Origin: Faecalibacter macacae
GTDB taxonomy: Bacteria > Bacteroidota > Bacteroidia > Flavobacteriales > Weeksellaceae
Length of the DNA: 64,000 nucleotides
Direction: 5' to 3'
Assembly: GCF_003687725.1 (NCBI RefSeq)
Contig: NZ_RDOJ01000002.1
Coordinates: 125,249-189,248 of the forward strand
The notes under the pieces are model-generated. The model was not told where the DNA came from. It made no database searches and was given only the letters and a program-made list of their open reading frames with translations. This document shows, piece by piece, positions 26,381 through 35,515 of this stretch (the first letter of the stretch is position 1; the number at the start of each line of letters is the position of its first letter). The position numbers and the translations under genes are program-made.

Positions 26381-27367
26381 ATGAGTAAAGGAATATTATT
26401 AGTGAACCTTGGTTCGCCAGATTCTACTAATGTTGAAGATGTAAGAACGTATTTACGAGAATTTTTAATGGACGGTAAAGTAATTGACTCTCCATGGCTT
26501 ATTCGTAAAATGATCGTCGAGCTTTTTATCTTACCTAAAAGACCAATTAAATCGGCAGAAGCTTACAAGAAAATTTGGACTGATGAAGGTTCTCCTTTAA
26601 TTGTTTATTCAAAAATCTTACAACAAAAAGTTCAGGAACAAATGGATATTCCAGTTGGGTTGGCTATGAGATACAAAAATCCATCAATCGAATTTGGAAT
26701 GCAACAATTATACGACCAAGGTGTTCGTGATATATTAGTTGTTCCATTATACCCACAATACACTATGTCTACAACAGAAACTGTTGCAGATAAGGTATTA
26801 GAAGTTCAGAAAAATAAATTTAGTGATGTAAATATTCAATTTATTAAAGCATTTTACAATCATCCAGATTATATCAAAGTTTTAGGAGATTCTATCAAAG
26901 AAAATTTACCTGAAGGATACGATAAATTATTATTTTCTTACCACGGAATTCCTGAACGTCACGACAAAAAAGCATTAAAAGCGGCAACTAAAAGTGGATT
27001 ACCTATTGAAACTTACCGTAACCAATGTATCGAGACTTCTCGTTTAGTTGCTGAATATTTACAATTACCAGAAGACAAATATTACACATCTTTTCAATCT
27101 CGTTTAGGAAGAGATCCTTGGATTCGTCCTTACACTGATGAAACTTTAGAATTATTCCCTAAACACAATGGTGTTAAAAATCTAGCAGTTTGTACACCAG
27201 CCTTTGTAGCTGACTGTTTAGAAACATTAGAAGAAATTTCTATGGAAGGAAAAGAAGAATTCTTAGAAGCTGGAGGAGAAAAATTCACTTACATTCCTTG
27301 CATTAATGATCGCCAAGATTGGATTAACACTTTAGTTAAATGGTTCAAAGGATGGCAAAATAATTAA
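26381..27367 (+). CDS. hemH: Ferrochelatase
   Basis: The product has 328 residues. Inserts Fe2+ into protoporphyrin IX (or coproporphyrin III, depending on pathway). Motifs are LLVNLGSPDST at the N-terminus, PLYPQYTMSTTET, FSYHGIPERH with the metal-binding His, FQSRLGRDPWIRPYT and CTPAFVADCLETLEEI with the conserved Glu. It completes the haem pathway but stands apart from hemA-hemE. Terminated by the hairpin at 27398-27445. Confidence 0.96.
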   Translation: MSKGILLVNLGSPDSTNVEDVRTYLREFLMDGKVIDSPWLIRKMIVELFILPKRPIKSAEAYKKIWTDEGSPLIVYSKILQQKVQEQMDIPVGLAMRYKNPSIEFGMQQLYDQGVRDILVVPLYPQYTMSTTETVADKVLEVQKNKFSDVNIQFIKAFYNHPDYIKVLGDSIKENLPEGYDKLLFSYHGIPERHDKKALKAATKSGLPIETYRNQCIETSRLVAEYLQLPEDKYYTSFQSRLGRDPWIRPYTDETLELFPKHNGVKNLAVCTPAFVADCLETLEEISMEGKEEFLEAGGEKFTYIPCINDRQDWINTLVKWFKGWQNN

Positions 27368-27397
27368 GTGTTTAAAAGCCATAAGTAAAAATATTAG

Positions 27398-27445
27398 ATA
27401 TCTTTGTTTGAAATTATTCCGATTTTAAACAAAGATATTTTTTTT
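27398..27445 (+). terminator. Terminator of hemH with an embedded promoter motif
   Basis: Twelve-pair stem (ATATCTTTGTTT at 27398-27409 with AAACAAAGATAT at 27427-27438), 17-base loop, then a T8 run ending 2 bases before the ATG of the next gene. The left arm contains TATCTTTG (27399-27406), a perfect -7 promoter box. Confidence 0.75.
27399..27406 (+). promoter_or_regulatory. Possible promoter of the DUF3078 pair inside the hemH terminator
   Basis: TATCTTTG matches TAnnTTTG. Transcripts starting about 6 bases downstream would begin in the hairpin loop and so lack the left arm, escaping termination. No clear -33 TTG. Confidence 0.4.
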
Positions 27446-27447
27446 GA

Positions 27448-28551
27448 ATGAGATTCTTAATTTCAATACTATTCATCTTCATATCAGTCTTTACTTCTGC
27501 TCAATTTTTAGATACAAATGGTAATCTAATTATTGACGGTAGAAAGTTCCTAAAATCGAAAGTTGATACTACTGGAAGAAAATCTGGTTGGGAAATCTAC
27601 GGAACAAATACTTTAACAGTCAATCAAAATACTTTTTCTAATTGGATCGCTGGAGGTGAAAATTCGGTTTCGTTTATTGCTAAAGTTGATTACGAATTAA
27701 ATTATCGTAAAAAAAGAAATTTATGGGACAATCGTATCATTATGGAATATGGTTTTCTTGATAATAAAACGAACGGAACACGAAAAACTACAGATAATAT
27801 TAACATCACTTCATCGTATGGATATTTATGGAAAAAAAGTTGGTATTTAACCTCATCAGTTAATTTACGCTCACAATTTGCACCAGGATATGATTTCGGA
27901 ACAACACCAAAGACGAAGAAATCAAACCTATTTGCTCCTGCGTATTTAACAGTCGGAGTCGGGGCAAATTATAATCCAACTGCAGATTTGTCTTTAAGTA
28001 TTCATCCTATCACATCTAGAACAACTATGGTTTTAGATAAAGATTTACAGAAAAAAGGAAATTATGGTCTTCGTGAAGATGGAGATGCACTTTATTTTGA
28101 AATTGGTGCATACATAGGCGCAAGATATAAGTTTAAAGTTTTTGAAAATGTTACCTACGATAATAATATTGGATTATTTTCTAACTACTCGCACAAGCCT
28201 TTAAATATTGATTTAGTTTATTCTGGTGTTTTAAACATGAAAATTAATAACTTTATGTCTACGCAACTTACTCTAAATCTTGCTTATGACGAAGATCAAA
28301 TTAAAAAAACTCAGTTTAAGCAAACATTAGGAATAGGTTTAACCTATAAATTTGATAGCACAAAAAAGAACGAAAAGAAAAAAAATAACAGAAAAGATAT
28401 CATACAACCTTTTTCAGTATTTGAAAAATCGCCACTTCAAATCATATATAAACCAATCGATATGAAACATTTTCAAAAAGTATTTGAAAAAGACGAAGTA
28501 GACGAAACATCAATTTACCTAAAATCTGAAACTATATTAGACGAACTATAA
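27448..28551 (+). CDS. DUF3078 domain outer-membrane protein, first of a tandem pair
   Basis: The product has 367 residues with a signal peptide (LISILFIFISVFTSAQ). The DUF3078 signature is clear: NTFSNWIAGGENSVSFIAKVDYELNY followed by LWDNRIIMEYG. Many alternating beta strands suggest a barrel. The C-terminal 60 residues are charged and differ from the paralogue. Function unknown. Followed 13 bases later by its paralogue. Confidence 0.85.
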   Translation: MRFLISILFIFISVFTSAQFLDTNGNLIIDGRKFLKSKVDTTGRKSGWEIYGTNTLTVNQNTFSNWIAGGENSVSFIAKVDYELNYRKKRNLWDNRIIMEYGFLDNKTNGTRKTTDNINITSSYGYLWKKSWYLTSSVNLRSQFAPGYDFGTTPKTKKSNLFAPAYLTVGVGANYNPTADLSLSIHPITSRTTMVLDKDLQKKGNYGLREDGDALYFEIGAYIGARYKFKVFENVTYDNNIGLFSNYSHKPLNIDLVYSGVLNMKINNFMSTQLTLNLAYDEDQIKKTQFKQTLGIGLTYKFDSTKKNEKKKNNRKDIIQPFSVFEKSPLQIIYKPIDMKHFQKVFEKDEVDETSIYLKSETILDEL

Positions 28552-28564
28552 ATCAACCCTATCT

Positions 28565-29623
28565 ATGAAAAAAATATTATTAACCTTATCGTTTGTATCT
28601 ACTTCTCTACTTTTTGGCCAAACGGTAAAAGACGGAAAAGTATCTACAGACAGCCAACGTTATTTAAAAGATAACAAATTTGATGGTCGTACCGAAGGGT
28701 GGTTCATTTCAGGAAATAATTCACTTTTATTTTCTCAAAGTGCTTTTTCTAATTGGATGGCTGGTGGAGTAAACGCTATAGCCTTAAACGGAAATGTAGA
28801 TTACGAATTCAATTTAACCAACGGAAAAAATATTTGGGACAATCGTATCATTTTAGGATATGGCGTACAATCAAACCAAGGAGAAGAAACTCGCAAAAAT
28901 AATGATATCATCGACTTAACATCATCTTACGGATACAATTTTAAAAAGAACTGGTACTTAGCTGCTGCGATGAATTTCAAGACACAATTTACTTCTGGTT
29001 ATGATTACAGTTTAGATCCCAAAAAGAAAATATCAAACTTTATGGCGCCAGGATATTTAAGTTTTGGATTAGGGGTCGATTACAAACCAAGCGACAATTT
29101 TCAGGTAAACATCCATCCTATTACTGCTCGTGTAACATTTGTTTTAGATGATGAATTACAATACAAAGGTAATTATGGTTTAAAAAATGACGGAGATAGT
29201 ACTTTTTTCGAATTAGGTGCATATTTAGGTGCGAGATATAAATTCCAGATTATGGAAGGTATTACTTACGATAATCGATTAGGTATTTTTGCTAATTATT
29301 TAGATAAACCTCAGAATATGGATATAGCATATTGGGGACAATTAGATTTTAAAGTAAATAAATTTATATCTGCACAAGTTGCTGTGAATTTATTATACGA
29401 CGAAAATCAAATTATGAAAACTCAGGTTAAGCAAACTTTAGGAATCGGATTTACGTATAAATTTGATAACAAACCAAAAGAAGAAGTTAAACAAGAAGCT
29501 TCCGCTTTTAATAGGATTGATGAAGAAATAAATAATGATTCAATAAACACGACAGAAATTGTATCGAACTACGAATTAAAAAAAGATCCAATATTAACTC
29601 AAACTATTTTAGTTTCACAATAA
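28565..29623 (+). CDS. DUF3078 domain outer-membrane protein, second of a tandem pair
   Basis: The product has 352 residues with a signal peptide (FVSTSLLFGQ). It keeps the signature SAFSNWMAGGVNAIALNGNVDYEFN and IWDNRIILGYG, and the strands GAYLGARYKFQ and QTLGIGFTYKFD match the upstream copy almost word for word, so the two arose by tandem duplication. The C-terminal tails (after residue about 300) have no visible similarity. Terminator follows. Confidence 0.85.
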   Translation: MKKILLTLSFVSTSLLFGQTVKDGKVSTDSQRYLKDNKFDGRTEGWFISGNNSLLFSQSAFSNWMAGGVNAIALNGNVDYEFNLTNGKNIWDNRIILGYGVQSNQGEETRKNNDIIDLTSSYGYNFKKNWYLAAAMNFKTQFTSGYDYSLDPKKKISNFMAPGYLSFGLGVDYKPSDNFQVNIHPITARVTFVLDDELQYKGNYGLKNDGDSTFFELGAYLGARYKFQIMEGITYDNRLGIFANYLDKPQNMDIAYWGQLDFKVNKFISAQVAVNLLYDENQIMKTQVKQTLGIGFTYKFDNKPKEEVKQEASAFNRIDEEINNDSINTTEIVSNYELKKDPILTQTILVSQ

Positions 29624-29629
29624 TCTCAC

Positions 29630-29655
29630 AACCTGCTTTTATAAGCAGGTTTTTT
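29630..29655 (+). terminator. Terminator of the DUF3078 pair
   Basis: AACCTGCTT, loop TTAT, AAGCAGGTT and T6. Confidence 0.85.
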
Positions 29656-29693
29656 ATTTGTATTTTTAACCTATAAACGCAAAACAAACACAA

Positions 29694-30926
29694 ATGAAAA
29701 TCATTGGACCTTTCCGACAATTACTTACATTAGCTAATCTACCATTAAAAGGAGCTTTAAAAGACGAACAATTAGAAATTATAGCTGAAGGTGGAATATT
29801 GATTGAAAATGATTCAATTCTTGAAATTGATACTTTCGAAAACTTAAAATCAAACTATTCTGATGCTGAAATACAATTCATAGAAACCGATCAAGTTGTA
29901 CTTCCTGGATTTGTAGATTCGCATACACATATTTGTTTTGGGGGAAATAGAGCCAAAGACTTCGGAATGCGTTTAAACGGAAAAACTTATCTAGAAATTG
30001 CAGAAAGCGGTGGAGGAATTTGGTCTACCGTAACACAAACAAGAGCTAAAACCGCAGACGAATTAAAAGATATTACATTAGATAGAGCTGAAATTTTAGC
30101 AAAAAAAGGAACTACGACTGCCGAAGTAAAAAGTGGTTATGCACTTTCTGTTGATGGTGAAATTACAATGTTAGAAGGAATTAATCTGGCAAACCAAGAA
30201 TGCGAAATTGATTTGATTCCGACTTTTCTTGGTGCTCATATGAAAGCCAAAGATTTTGAAGGATCCAATCAAGAATATTTAGAGGTTTTGGTAAATGAAG
30301 TTTTTCCAATCATTAAAGAAAAAGAATTAACAAACAGAGTAGATATTTTCGTAGAACAATCTGCATTTTCAGTCGAAGAAGGTGATTATTTTTTAAATGA
30401 AGCAAAAAAACAAGGTTTTGAAATCACTGTTCATGCCGATCAGTTTACTCCTGGAGGAAGTAAATTAGCAATAAAATACAATGCATTAAGTGCCGATCAT
30501 TTAGAATTTTCTGGTGAAAAAGAAATACATGAATTAGCATTTTCAGATGTTGTGGCGACTGTTTTACCAGGCGCATCAATCGGATTAGGTATGCAGTATT
30601 CTCCAGCCCGTAAACTTTTAGATGCAGGTTGTTGCGTCTCTATCGCTTCAGATTGGAATCCTGGTTCGGCACCAATGGGCGATTTACTAACACAAGCTTC
30701 AATTTTAGCCACATTCGAAAAATTATCGATGGCAGAAGTTTTAGCCGCTGTTACTTTTAGAGCTGCAAAAGCTTTAAATCTTTCAGATCGTGGAATTTTA
30801 ACAAAAGGTAAAAAAGCTGATTTTATTAGCTTCCCTACCTCATCATTTCAAAATATCATCTATTACCAAGGACAAATGCAACCGTGTAATGTGTGGAAAA
30901 ATGGAAATTTAATTCATTCAATATAA
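29694..30926 (+). CDS. hutI: Imidazolonepropionase
   Basis: The product has 410 residues. Hydrolyses 4-imidazolone-5-propanoate to N-formimino-glutamate in histidine breakdown. Amidohydrolase metal motif DSHTHICFGG (His77 and His79), then GTTTAEVKSGYAL, VHADQF and SDWNPGS with the catalytic Asp. No other hut genes are nearby, so histidine utilisation genes are scattered. Confidence 0.94.
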   Translation: MKIIGPFRQLLTLANLPLKGALKDEQLEIIAEGGILIENDSILEIDTFENLKSNYSDAEIQFIETDQVVLPGFVDSHTHICFGGNRAKDFGMRLNGKTYLEIAESGGGIWSTVTQTRAKTADELKDITLDRAEILAKKGTTTAEVKSGYALSVDGEITMLEGINLANQECEIDLIPTFLGAHMKAKDFEGSNQEYLEVLVNEVFPIIKEKELTNRVDIFVEQSAFSVEEGDYFLNEAKKQGFEITVHADQFTPGGSKLAIKYNALSADHLEFSGEKEIHELAFSDVVATVLPGASIGLGMQYSPARKLLDAGCCVSIASDWNPGSAPMGDLLTQASILATFEKLSMAEVLAAVTFRAAKALNLSDRGILTKGKKADFISFPTSSFQNIIYYQGQMQPCNVWKNGNLIHSI

Positions 30927-30932
30927 ATTATC

Positions 30933-30957
30933 AAAGACCTTTCGAGGTCTTTTTTTA
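30933..30957 (+). terminator. Terminator of hutI
   Basis: AAAGACCT with a TTCG tetraloop and AGGTCTTT, then a T run. Confidence 0.88.
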
Positions 30958-31061
30958 TTACCTATTATTTAACTCTAATTAAGACGTAAGATAAATCAGT
31001 CAGATAAGCTGTACAATAAGTTAAAATATTGTAATTTTACGCCTTATAATATTTCGATTCT

Positions 31062-31922
31062 ATGATCGCATCAATGACAGGTTATGGTAAATCTGTTTTA
31101 GAATTACCAGAGAAAAAAATTACTATAGAGATTCGCTCTTTAAACAGTAAAACTTTAGACTTAAACACAAGAATACCTTCTTTTTACCGTGAAAAAGAAT
31201 TAGAAGTAAGAAATATAATTTCTGAAAAAATTCAGCGTGGAAAGGTTGATTTCGCAATGCAAGTTGAATTAAATCCAGCTGCAAGAACTCAAAAATTAAA
31301 CGCAGATTTAATCAAACAATACATCGCTGATTTCAAAGAAATTACTCCTGATGTTTCAGAAGCTGACTTATTACCTGTTGTTATGCGTATGCCAGATGTT
31401 ATGAATTTTTCGCAAGATGATTTAACTGAAGGTGAATGGAATGCAATTCGTAATACAATTCTTGAAGCTGTAAACGCTTTAAACCAATATCGTAATGATG
31501 AAGGTAATGTTTTAGAGAAAGAATTGGTAAGCTACGTTAATAATATCATGAGTTTATTAACTGAAGTTGAGCAATACGAAGGCGAGCGTATCATTACAAT
31601 AAAAGAACGTTTTGGAAAAAAATTAGAAGACTTAAAAGTTGAAATTGACCAAAATCGTTACGAACAAGAAATGATATATTTCTTAGAAAAATTAGATGTA
31701 ACGGAAGAAAAAGTTCGTTTAAAAAATAACTGCGAATACTTTATTCAACAAATAAATGAAGAAGGATCTAACGGAAAAAAATTAGGTTTCATTTCTCAAG
31801 AAATTGGTCGTGAAATTAATACGTTAGGATCTAAATCTAATCATGCTGATATGCAAAAACTTGTTGTTCAGATGAAAGATGAATTAGAAAAAATCAAAGA
31901 ACAATCATTAAACGTTTTATAA
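31062..31922 (+). CDS. YicC/YloC family endoribonuclease
   Basis: The product has 286 residues. N-terminal IASMTGYGKSVLELPEKKITIEIRSLNSKTLDL and the C-terminal QEIGREINTLGSKSNHADMQKLVVQMKDELEKIKEQ are family signatures. YicC of E. coli is an endoribonuclease that degrades small RNAs such as RyhB. The gene is followed 7 bases later by gmk, a common pairing. Confidence 0.92.
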   Translation: MIASMTGYGKSVLELPEKKITIEIRSLNSKTLDLNTRIPSFYREKELEVRNIISEKIQRGKVDFAMQVELNPAARTQKLNADLIKQYIADFKEITPDVSEADLLPVVMRMPDVMNFSQDDLTEGEWNAIRNTILEAVNALNQYRNDEGNVLEKELVSYVNNIMSLLTEVEQYEGERIITIKERFGKKLEDLKVEIDQNRYEQEMIYFLEKLDVTEEKVRLKNNCEYFIQQINEEGSNGKKLGFISQEIGREINTLGSKSNHADMQKLVVQMKDELEKIKEQSLNVL

Positions 31923-31929
31923 TACTAAA

Positions 31930-32496
31930 ATGACTAAAGGAAAATTAATCGTATTCTCGGCACCTTCAGGAGCAGGAAAAACTACGTTGGTAAAACATGC
32001 TTTAGAAACAATGGAAAACATCCAATTTTCTATCTCATGTACGACTCGTGAAAAGAGAGAGGGTGAAGAACATGGTAAAGATTATTATTATATCACACCA
32101 GAAGAGTTTAAAGCTAAAATTGCAAATGACGAGTTTGTAGAGTACGAAGAAGTTTATACTAATAACTTTTATGGAACATTAAAATCAGAAGTTGAACGAA
32201 TTACTAAAAACGGAAATTCAGTAATTTTTGATATTGATGTTGTTGGTGCTTTAAATATTAAAAAAATCTATGGTGATGAGTGTTTAACTGTTTTTGTTAA
32301 TCCGCCTTCGTTAGAAATTTTAAAAGAGCGTTTAATTTCTCGCAATACTGAAAGTGAAGATAAATTAAAACAACGTATTGATAAAGCAGGAATCGAAATG
32401 GAAACAGCTCCGCAATTTGATATCATTTTATTAAACGATGATTTAGACGCAGCAAAAAAAGATACCTTAAAAATTATTGAAAACTTTATTAAATAA
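31930..32496 (+). CDS. gmk: Guanylate kinase
   Basis: The product has 188 residues. Phosphorylates GMP to GDP. P-loop SAPSGAGKTTL (residues 10-20), GMP-binding SCTTREKREGEEHGKDYYY, and FDIDVVGALNIKK. Co-transcribed with the YicC gene upstream. Confidence 0.97.
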   Translation: MTKGKLIVFSAPSGAGKTTLVKHALETMENIQFSISCTTREKREGEEHGKDYYYITPEEFKAKIANDEFVEYEEVYTNNFYGTLKSEVERITKNGNSVIFDIDVVGALNIKKIYGDECLTVFVNPPSLEILKERLISRNTESEDKLKQRIDKAGIEMETAPQFDIILLNDDLDAAKKDTLKIIENFIK

Positions 32497-32514
32497 TTTT
32501 TATTCAAAATAGAT

Positions 32515-32549
32515 AAAGCCTAAATCTGATAAAGATTTAGGCTTTTTTT
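32515..32549 (+). terminator. Terminator of the yicC-gmk pair
   Basis: AAAGCCTAAATCT / AGATTTAGGCTTT with a 5-base loop and a T7 run. Confidence 0.88.
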
Positions 32550-32578
32550 ATATCTTTAATCACCACAAAAAAACAAAG

Positions 32579-33355
32579 ATGTTACAAACTGATTTTATAG
32601 AAATCAACGGACTTTCATACCATATACAGCGCATCATAAAAGATGTAAATTTACCCACAATTATCTTTTTACACGATTCGTTAGGTTCTGTTAAATTATG
32701 GCGAGATTTTCCAGAAAAATTAGGCGAAATCACTAATTATAATGTTTTGATATATGACAGAGAAGGTCATGGCGACTCATCTCCATTTACAATTAAAGAA
32801 AGACCTATTAATTATTTAGAATTAGGTGCTGACATATTAAATAAAATCATAACAAAACTAAATCTAACACAAATCATTTTATTTGGTCATAGTGATGGTG
32901 CAACAATTTCTTTACATTATGCTGCAAAATACCCAAATAATATTTTGGCAACAATTGTAGAAGGTGTGCACGTATTTGTTGAAGAAGAGACTTTACAAGG
33001 AATTAGAGATGCAAAACAAGCACTTGAAACAACTAATTTAGCAGAAAGAGTTACTAAATACCACGGTAATAAAACAGATATGCTTTTTAAACTATGGATA
33101 GAAACTTGGTTAAAACCTAACTACCGTGATTGGAACATCTATAAAGAGATAAGAAATATAACAACACCTGTTTTAGTTTTTCAGGGCGAAAATGACGAAT
33201 TTGGAACAATGCAACAAGTAGAAAAAATTAAACAAAATGTTTCTGCTACAGTTATTGATTATTTGATTCCAAATTGTGGACATAATCCGCATAAAGAACA
33301 AAAAGATTTTACATTAGAAAAAACAAAAGAATTTATAAAAGAATACGCGTTATGA
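32579..33355 (+). CDS. Alpha/beta hydrolase
   Basis: The product has 258 residues. Oxyanion region FLHDSLGS, nucleophile elbow GHSDGA (Ser about residue 104), acid in FQGENDEFG and His in CGHNPH: a complete triad. No signal peptide. Substrate unknown. The stop overlaps the start of the next gene (ATGA), so it is part of a three-gene unit with a membrane protein and a DUF695-RraB gene. Confidence 0.88.
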   Translation: MLQTDFIEINGLSYHIQRIIKDVNLPTIIFLHDSLGSVKLWRDFPEKLGEITNYNVLIYDREGHGDSSPFTIKERPINYLELGADILNKIITKLNLTQIILFGHSDGATISLHYAAKYPNNILATIVEGVHVFVEEETLQGIRDAKQALETTNLAERVTKYHGNKTDMLFKLWIETWLKPNYRDWNIYKEIRNITTPVLVFQGENDEFGTMQQVEKIKQNVSATVIDYLIPNCGHNPHKEQKDFTLEKTKEFIKEYAL

Positions 33356-33906
33356 TGCACATGTATAGTAACAATGTTAGAATAGCAAAAAAAATTGCTA
33401 TCGGAACAATTATAAGTGGTTTAATTTTTTTAGCTGCATTTTATTTCACATATAACACAAGTTACGCTTATGGCGGAGCATTTTTTGGATTAGGAATTGC
33501 TGCTATTGCAATTACAATTTTAACGAGTGCTTTAATAGCTGCTTCAAGACAAAATCAGGACAGTAAGCAAAAAAGTACTACAATAATATGGAATGCAATT
33601 ACATTAATCGTTTTAGCAATATTTACTTTAATTGGATATAACTTATTAAATTCAGCTAAAATCGTAGTGAAAAATAATCTTGATTCTGAAATTAAAAATA
33701 TTTTCATTACGGGTTGTCAGAATTTTGAAGTACAGACAATAGCTGCTAATTCTTCAAAATCAATTTTAGTTAATTATGCTAATAATAACGATGAAAATTG
33801 CGAAATCGGAATTAGATACACAACTCAAAATTCAATGGAAGACGAAATCTTAATTGCTTCTGTAAAACCTTTACAAGGTGAAAAAGTAGTTTATGAAATC
33901 AATTAA
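33352..33906 (+). CDS. Membrane protein of unknown function
   Basis: The product has 184 residues. Three membrane helices in the first 105 residues (about 12-32, 38-62 and 78-100) are followed by a soluble domain of about 80 residues (VVKNNLDSEIKNIFITGCQNFEVQTI) with two Cys residues (GCQ, NCE) that could pair outside the membrane. Not recognised. The start (33352, or ATG at 33355 or 33361) overlaps the upstream stop, and the end overlaps the next gene by 14 bases. Confidence 0.65.
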   Translation: MMHMYSNNVRIAKKIAIGTIISGLIFLAAFYFTYNTSYAYGGAFFGLGIAAIAITILTSALIAASRQNQDSKQKSTTIIWNAITLIVLAIFTLIGYNLLNSAKIVVKNNLDSEIKNIFITGCQNFEVQTIAANSSKSILVNYANNNDENCEIGIRYTTQNSMEDEILIASVKPLQGEKVVYEIN

Positions 33907-34722
33907 TCAGAGGATTTTTATTTTACTTTTTTCTTGTTTTTTATCACTTAATAGTTTTGCTCAAAATAATCAACAAGTAGAAAATTGGAGTTTTTATATT
34001 TCTAATTACGAAGAACTTTTATACTCTAATTTTTTAGATTTAGAATTAGCGAAAGTTGCTCCTGTTTCTGAAGCTGATCAATTATTATCGATAAAAATAA
34101 AACTAAAATCACCACAAGAAGATGGCTTATCAAGCTTCGATGAACATGATGATTTAGTTAAATTAGAAGATAAATTATTAGAAATTTTATTTAGAGATAA
34201 TTTAATTTATTACGCTGGAAGAACTACTGGAAATGGGAATAGAATCTATTTTTTTACACGAATTTCAATTTCAATTTAGCTAAAAATAAACAACAATTAT
34301 CCTCTTTTATTCCTAATTATACTTTAGATATATCTTTACAAACAGATAAAGATTGGAATCAATATTTAAATTTCTTGTTTCCTGATGAAAATGAAATGCA
34401 AATGATTCAGAATTTAGATTTGATTACTTATATCGAAGAACAAGGTGATGATTTATCAAAGGAAAGAGAAGTTTTTCATTGGATTTATTTTAATTCGAAA
34501 ATAGATCGAACTAAATTTATAAAGAAAGCTAAATCAAATAATTTTAAAATTATTGCTGAAAATTTAGATAAAAAATTAGGAGATTTATCTTATTCATTAA
34601 ACATTTCAAGAAGTGATTTTATCGACTGGAAAAGTATAAATGATGTTACAATTGATTTAATGAATTTAGCTAAAACTTATAATGGAGAATATGATGGTTG
34701 GGAAACCAGTATTGAAAAATAA
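33893..34722 (+). pseudogene. DUF695-RraB two-domain protein gene, frameshifted
   Basis: Frame one (33893 to a TAG at 34277-34279) gives a signal peptide (FLSLNSFAQ) and a DUF695-like part ending YAGRTTGNGNRIYFFT. The -1 frame then continues without a stop through NFNLAKNKQQLSSFIPNYT and DKDWNQYLNFLFPDE to an RraB-like domain (FHWIYFNSKIDRTKFIKKAKSNNF, LSRSD-type ending) with a TAA at 34720-34722. One extra T in the T7 tract at about 34247-34253 would restore a single protein of about 276 residues. DUF695 plus RraB fusions are known; RraB regulates RNase E in Gammaproteobacteria. The signal peptide makes that cytoplasmic role unlikely here. Confidence 0.65.
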
Positions 34723-34752
34723 AAAAACCACTTCAAGAGAAGTGGTTTTTAT
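34723..34752. terminator. Bidirectional terminator at 34.7 kb
   Basis: AAAAACCACTTC, loop AAGA, GAAGTGGTTTTT between convergent genes; T tracts on both strands. Confidence 0.85.
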
Positions 34753-34753
34753 T

Positions 34754-35515
34754 TTATATAACTTTTTTGATAAATCTTAATTTGTGAGAATATTTTTGAG
34801 AATCAGTATTAAATATTCCGTTTGAATCGAAAGGATCAATCCTAACTTTTCCGTGAGCATGAATTATTTTATAATCACCTAAAATAATTCCGACATGGAT
34901 AATTTTTCCGTCCGCATTATCAAAGAAAGCTAAATCCCCTGGTTCAGCTTCTTCTACAAAACTTAAAACTTCACCTAACTCAGCTTGTTGATACGCATCT
35001 CGTGGTAATTCATATCCTCCTAATTTATATACTTGTTGTGTTAAACCAGAACAATCAATCCCGAAAGTCGATTTTCCTCCCCACAAATACGGCACGTTTA
35101 AATATAATTTAGCTAGCTCAACTAATTGTTCTTTCGACTTTTTTGTTGAAGTATAAACGCCATAATATTCAAAACACTTCTCTCCTATTCTGATTTTATT
35201 TTCCTTTAACGCACGTAATTCAGCACCTAAAGTTAATGTGAAAGGTAGTCCATTTTCAGAAGCTTGATTATAGGCGTTAATTGCAAATTTTTCGTCTAAA
35301 TTTTGATTGTATTCCTCTTCAGAAACTTCTAAAAATTGTTTAGGATCAACCCAACCTTCATAACCATCATAAGCTAATCTGATTTTTGACCATTTTTCTA
35401 ATTCTTCTAAAACCTCAACTTTTTCTCCAAAAAGAACTTGAGAAACCATTTCCGAAGAATCGGCAGCCGCAGAACGTAAAGGCGAAACACTTACTTGACA
35501 AATTGCAAACTTCAT
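34754..35515 (-). CDS. NlpC/P60 (C40) family peptidase with SH3 domain
   Basis: The product has 253 residues. N-terminal bacterial SH3 domain (residues 1-62, LFGEKVEVLEELEKWSKIRL, YEGWVD), a linker with a second SH3-like part, and a C-terminal NlpC/P60 domain with Cys155 (FGIDCSGL), His207 (HVGIIL) and His219 (HAHG). It hydrolyses peptidoglycan stem peptides, typically between gamma-D-Glu and a diamino acid. No signal peptide is visible, so it may act on recycled muropeptides in the cytoplasm. It starts immediately at the O-methyltransferase stop (shared base). Confidence 0.9.
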   Translation of the reverse strand: MKFAICQVSVSPLRSAAADSSEMVSQVLFGEKVEVLEELEKWSKIRLAYDGYEGWVDPKQFLEVSEEEYNQNLDEKFAINAYNQASENGLPFTLTLGAELRALKENKIRIGEKCFEYYGVYTSTKKSKEQLVELAKLYLNVPYLWGGKSTFGIDCSGLTQQVYKLGGYELPRDAYQQAELGEVLSFVEEAEPGDLAFFDNADGKIIHVGIILGDYKIIHAHGKVRIDPFDSNGIFNTDSQKYSHKLRFIKKVI

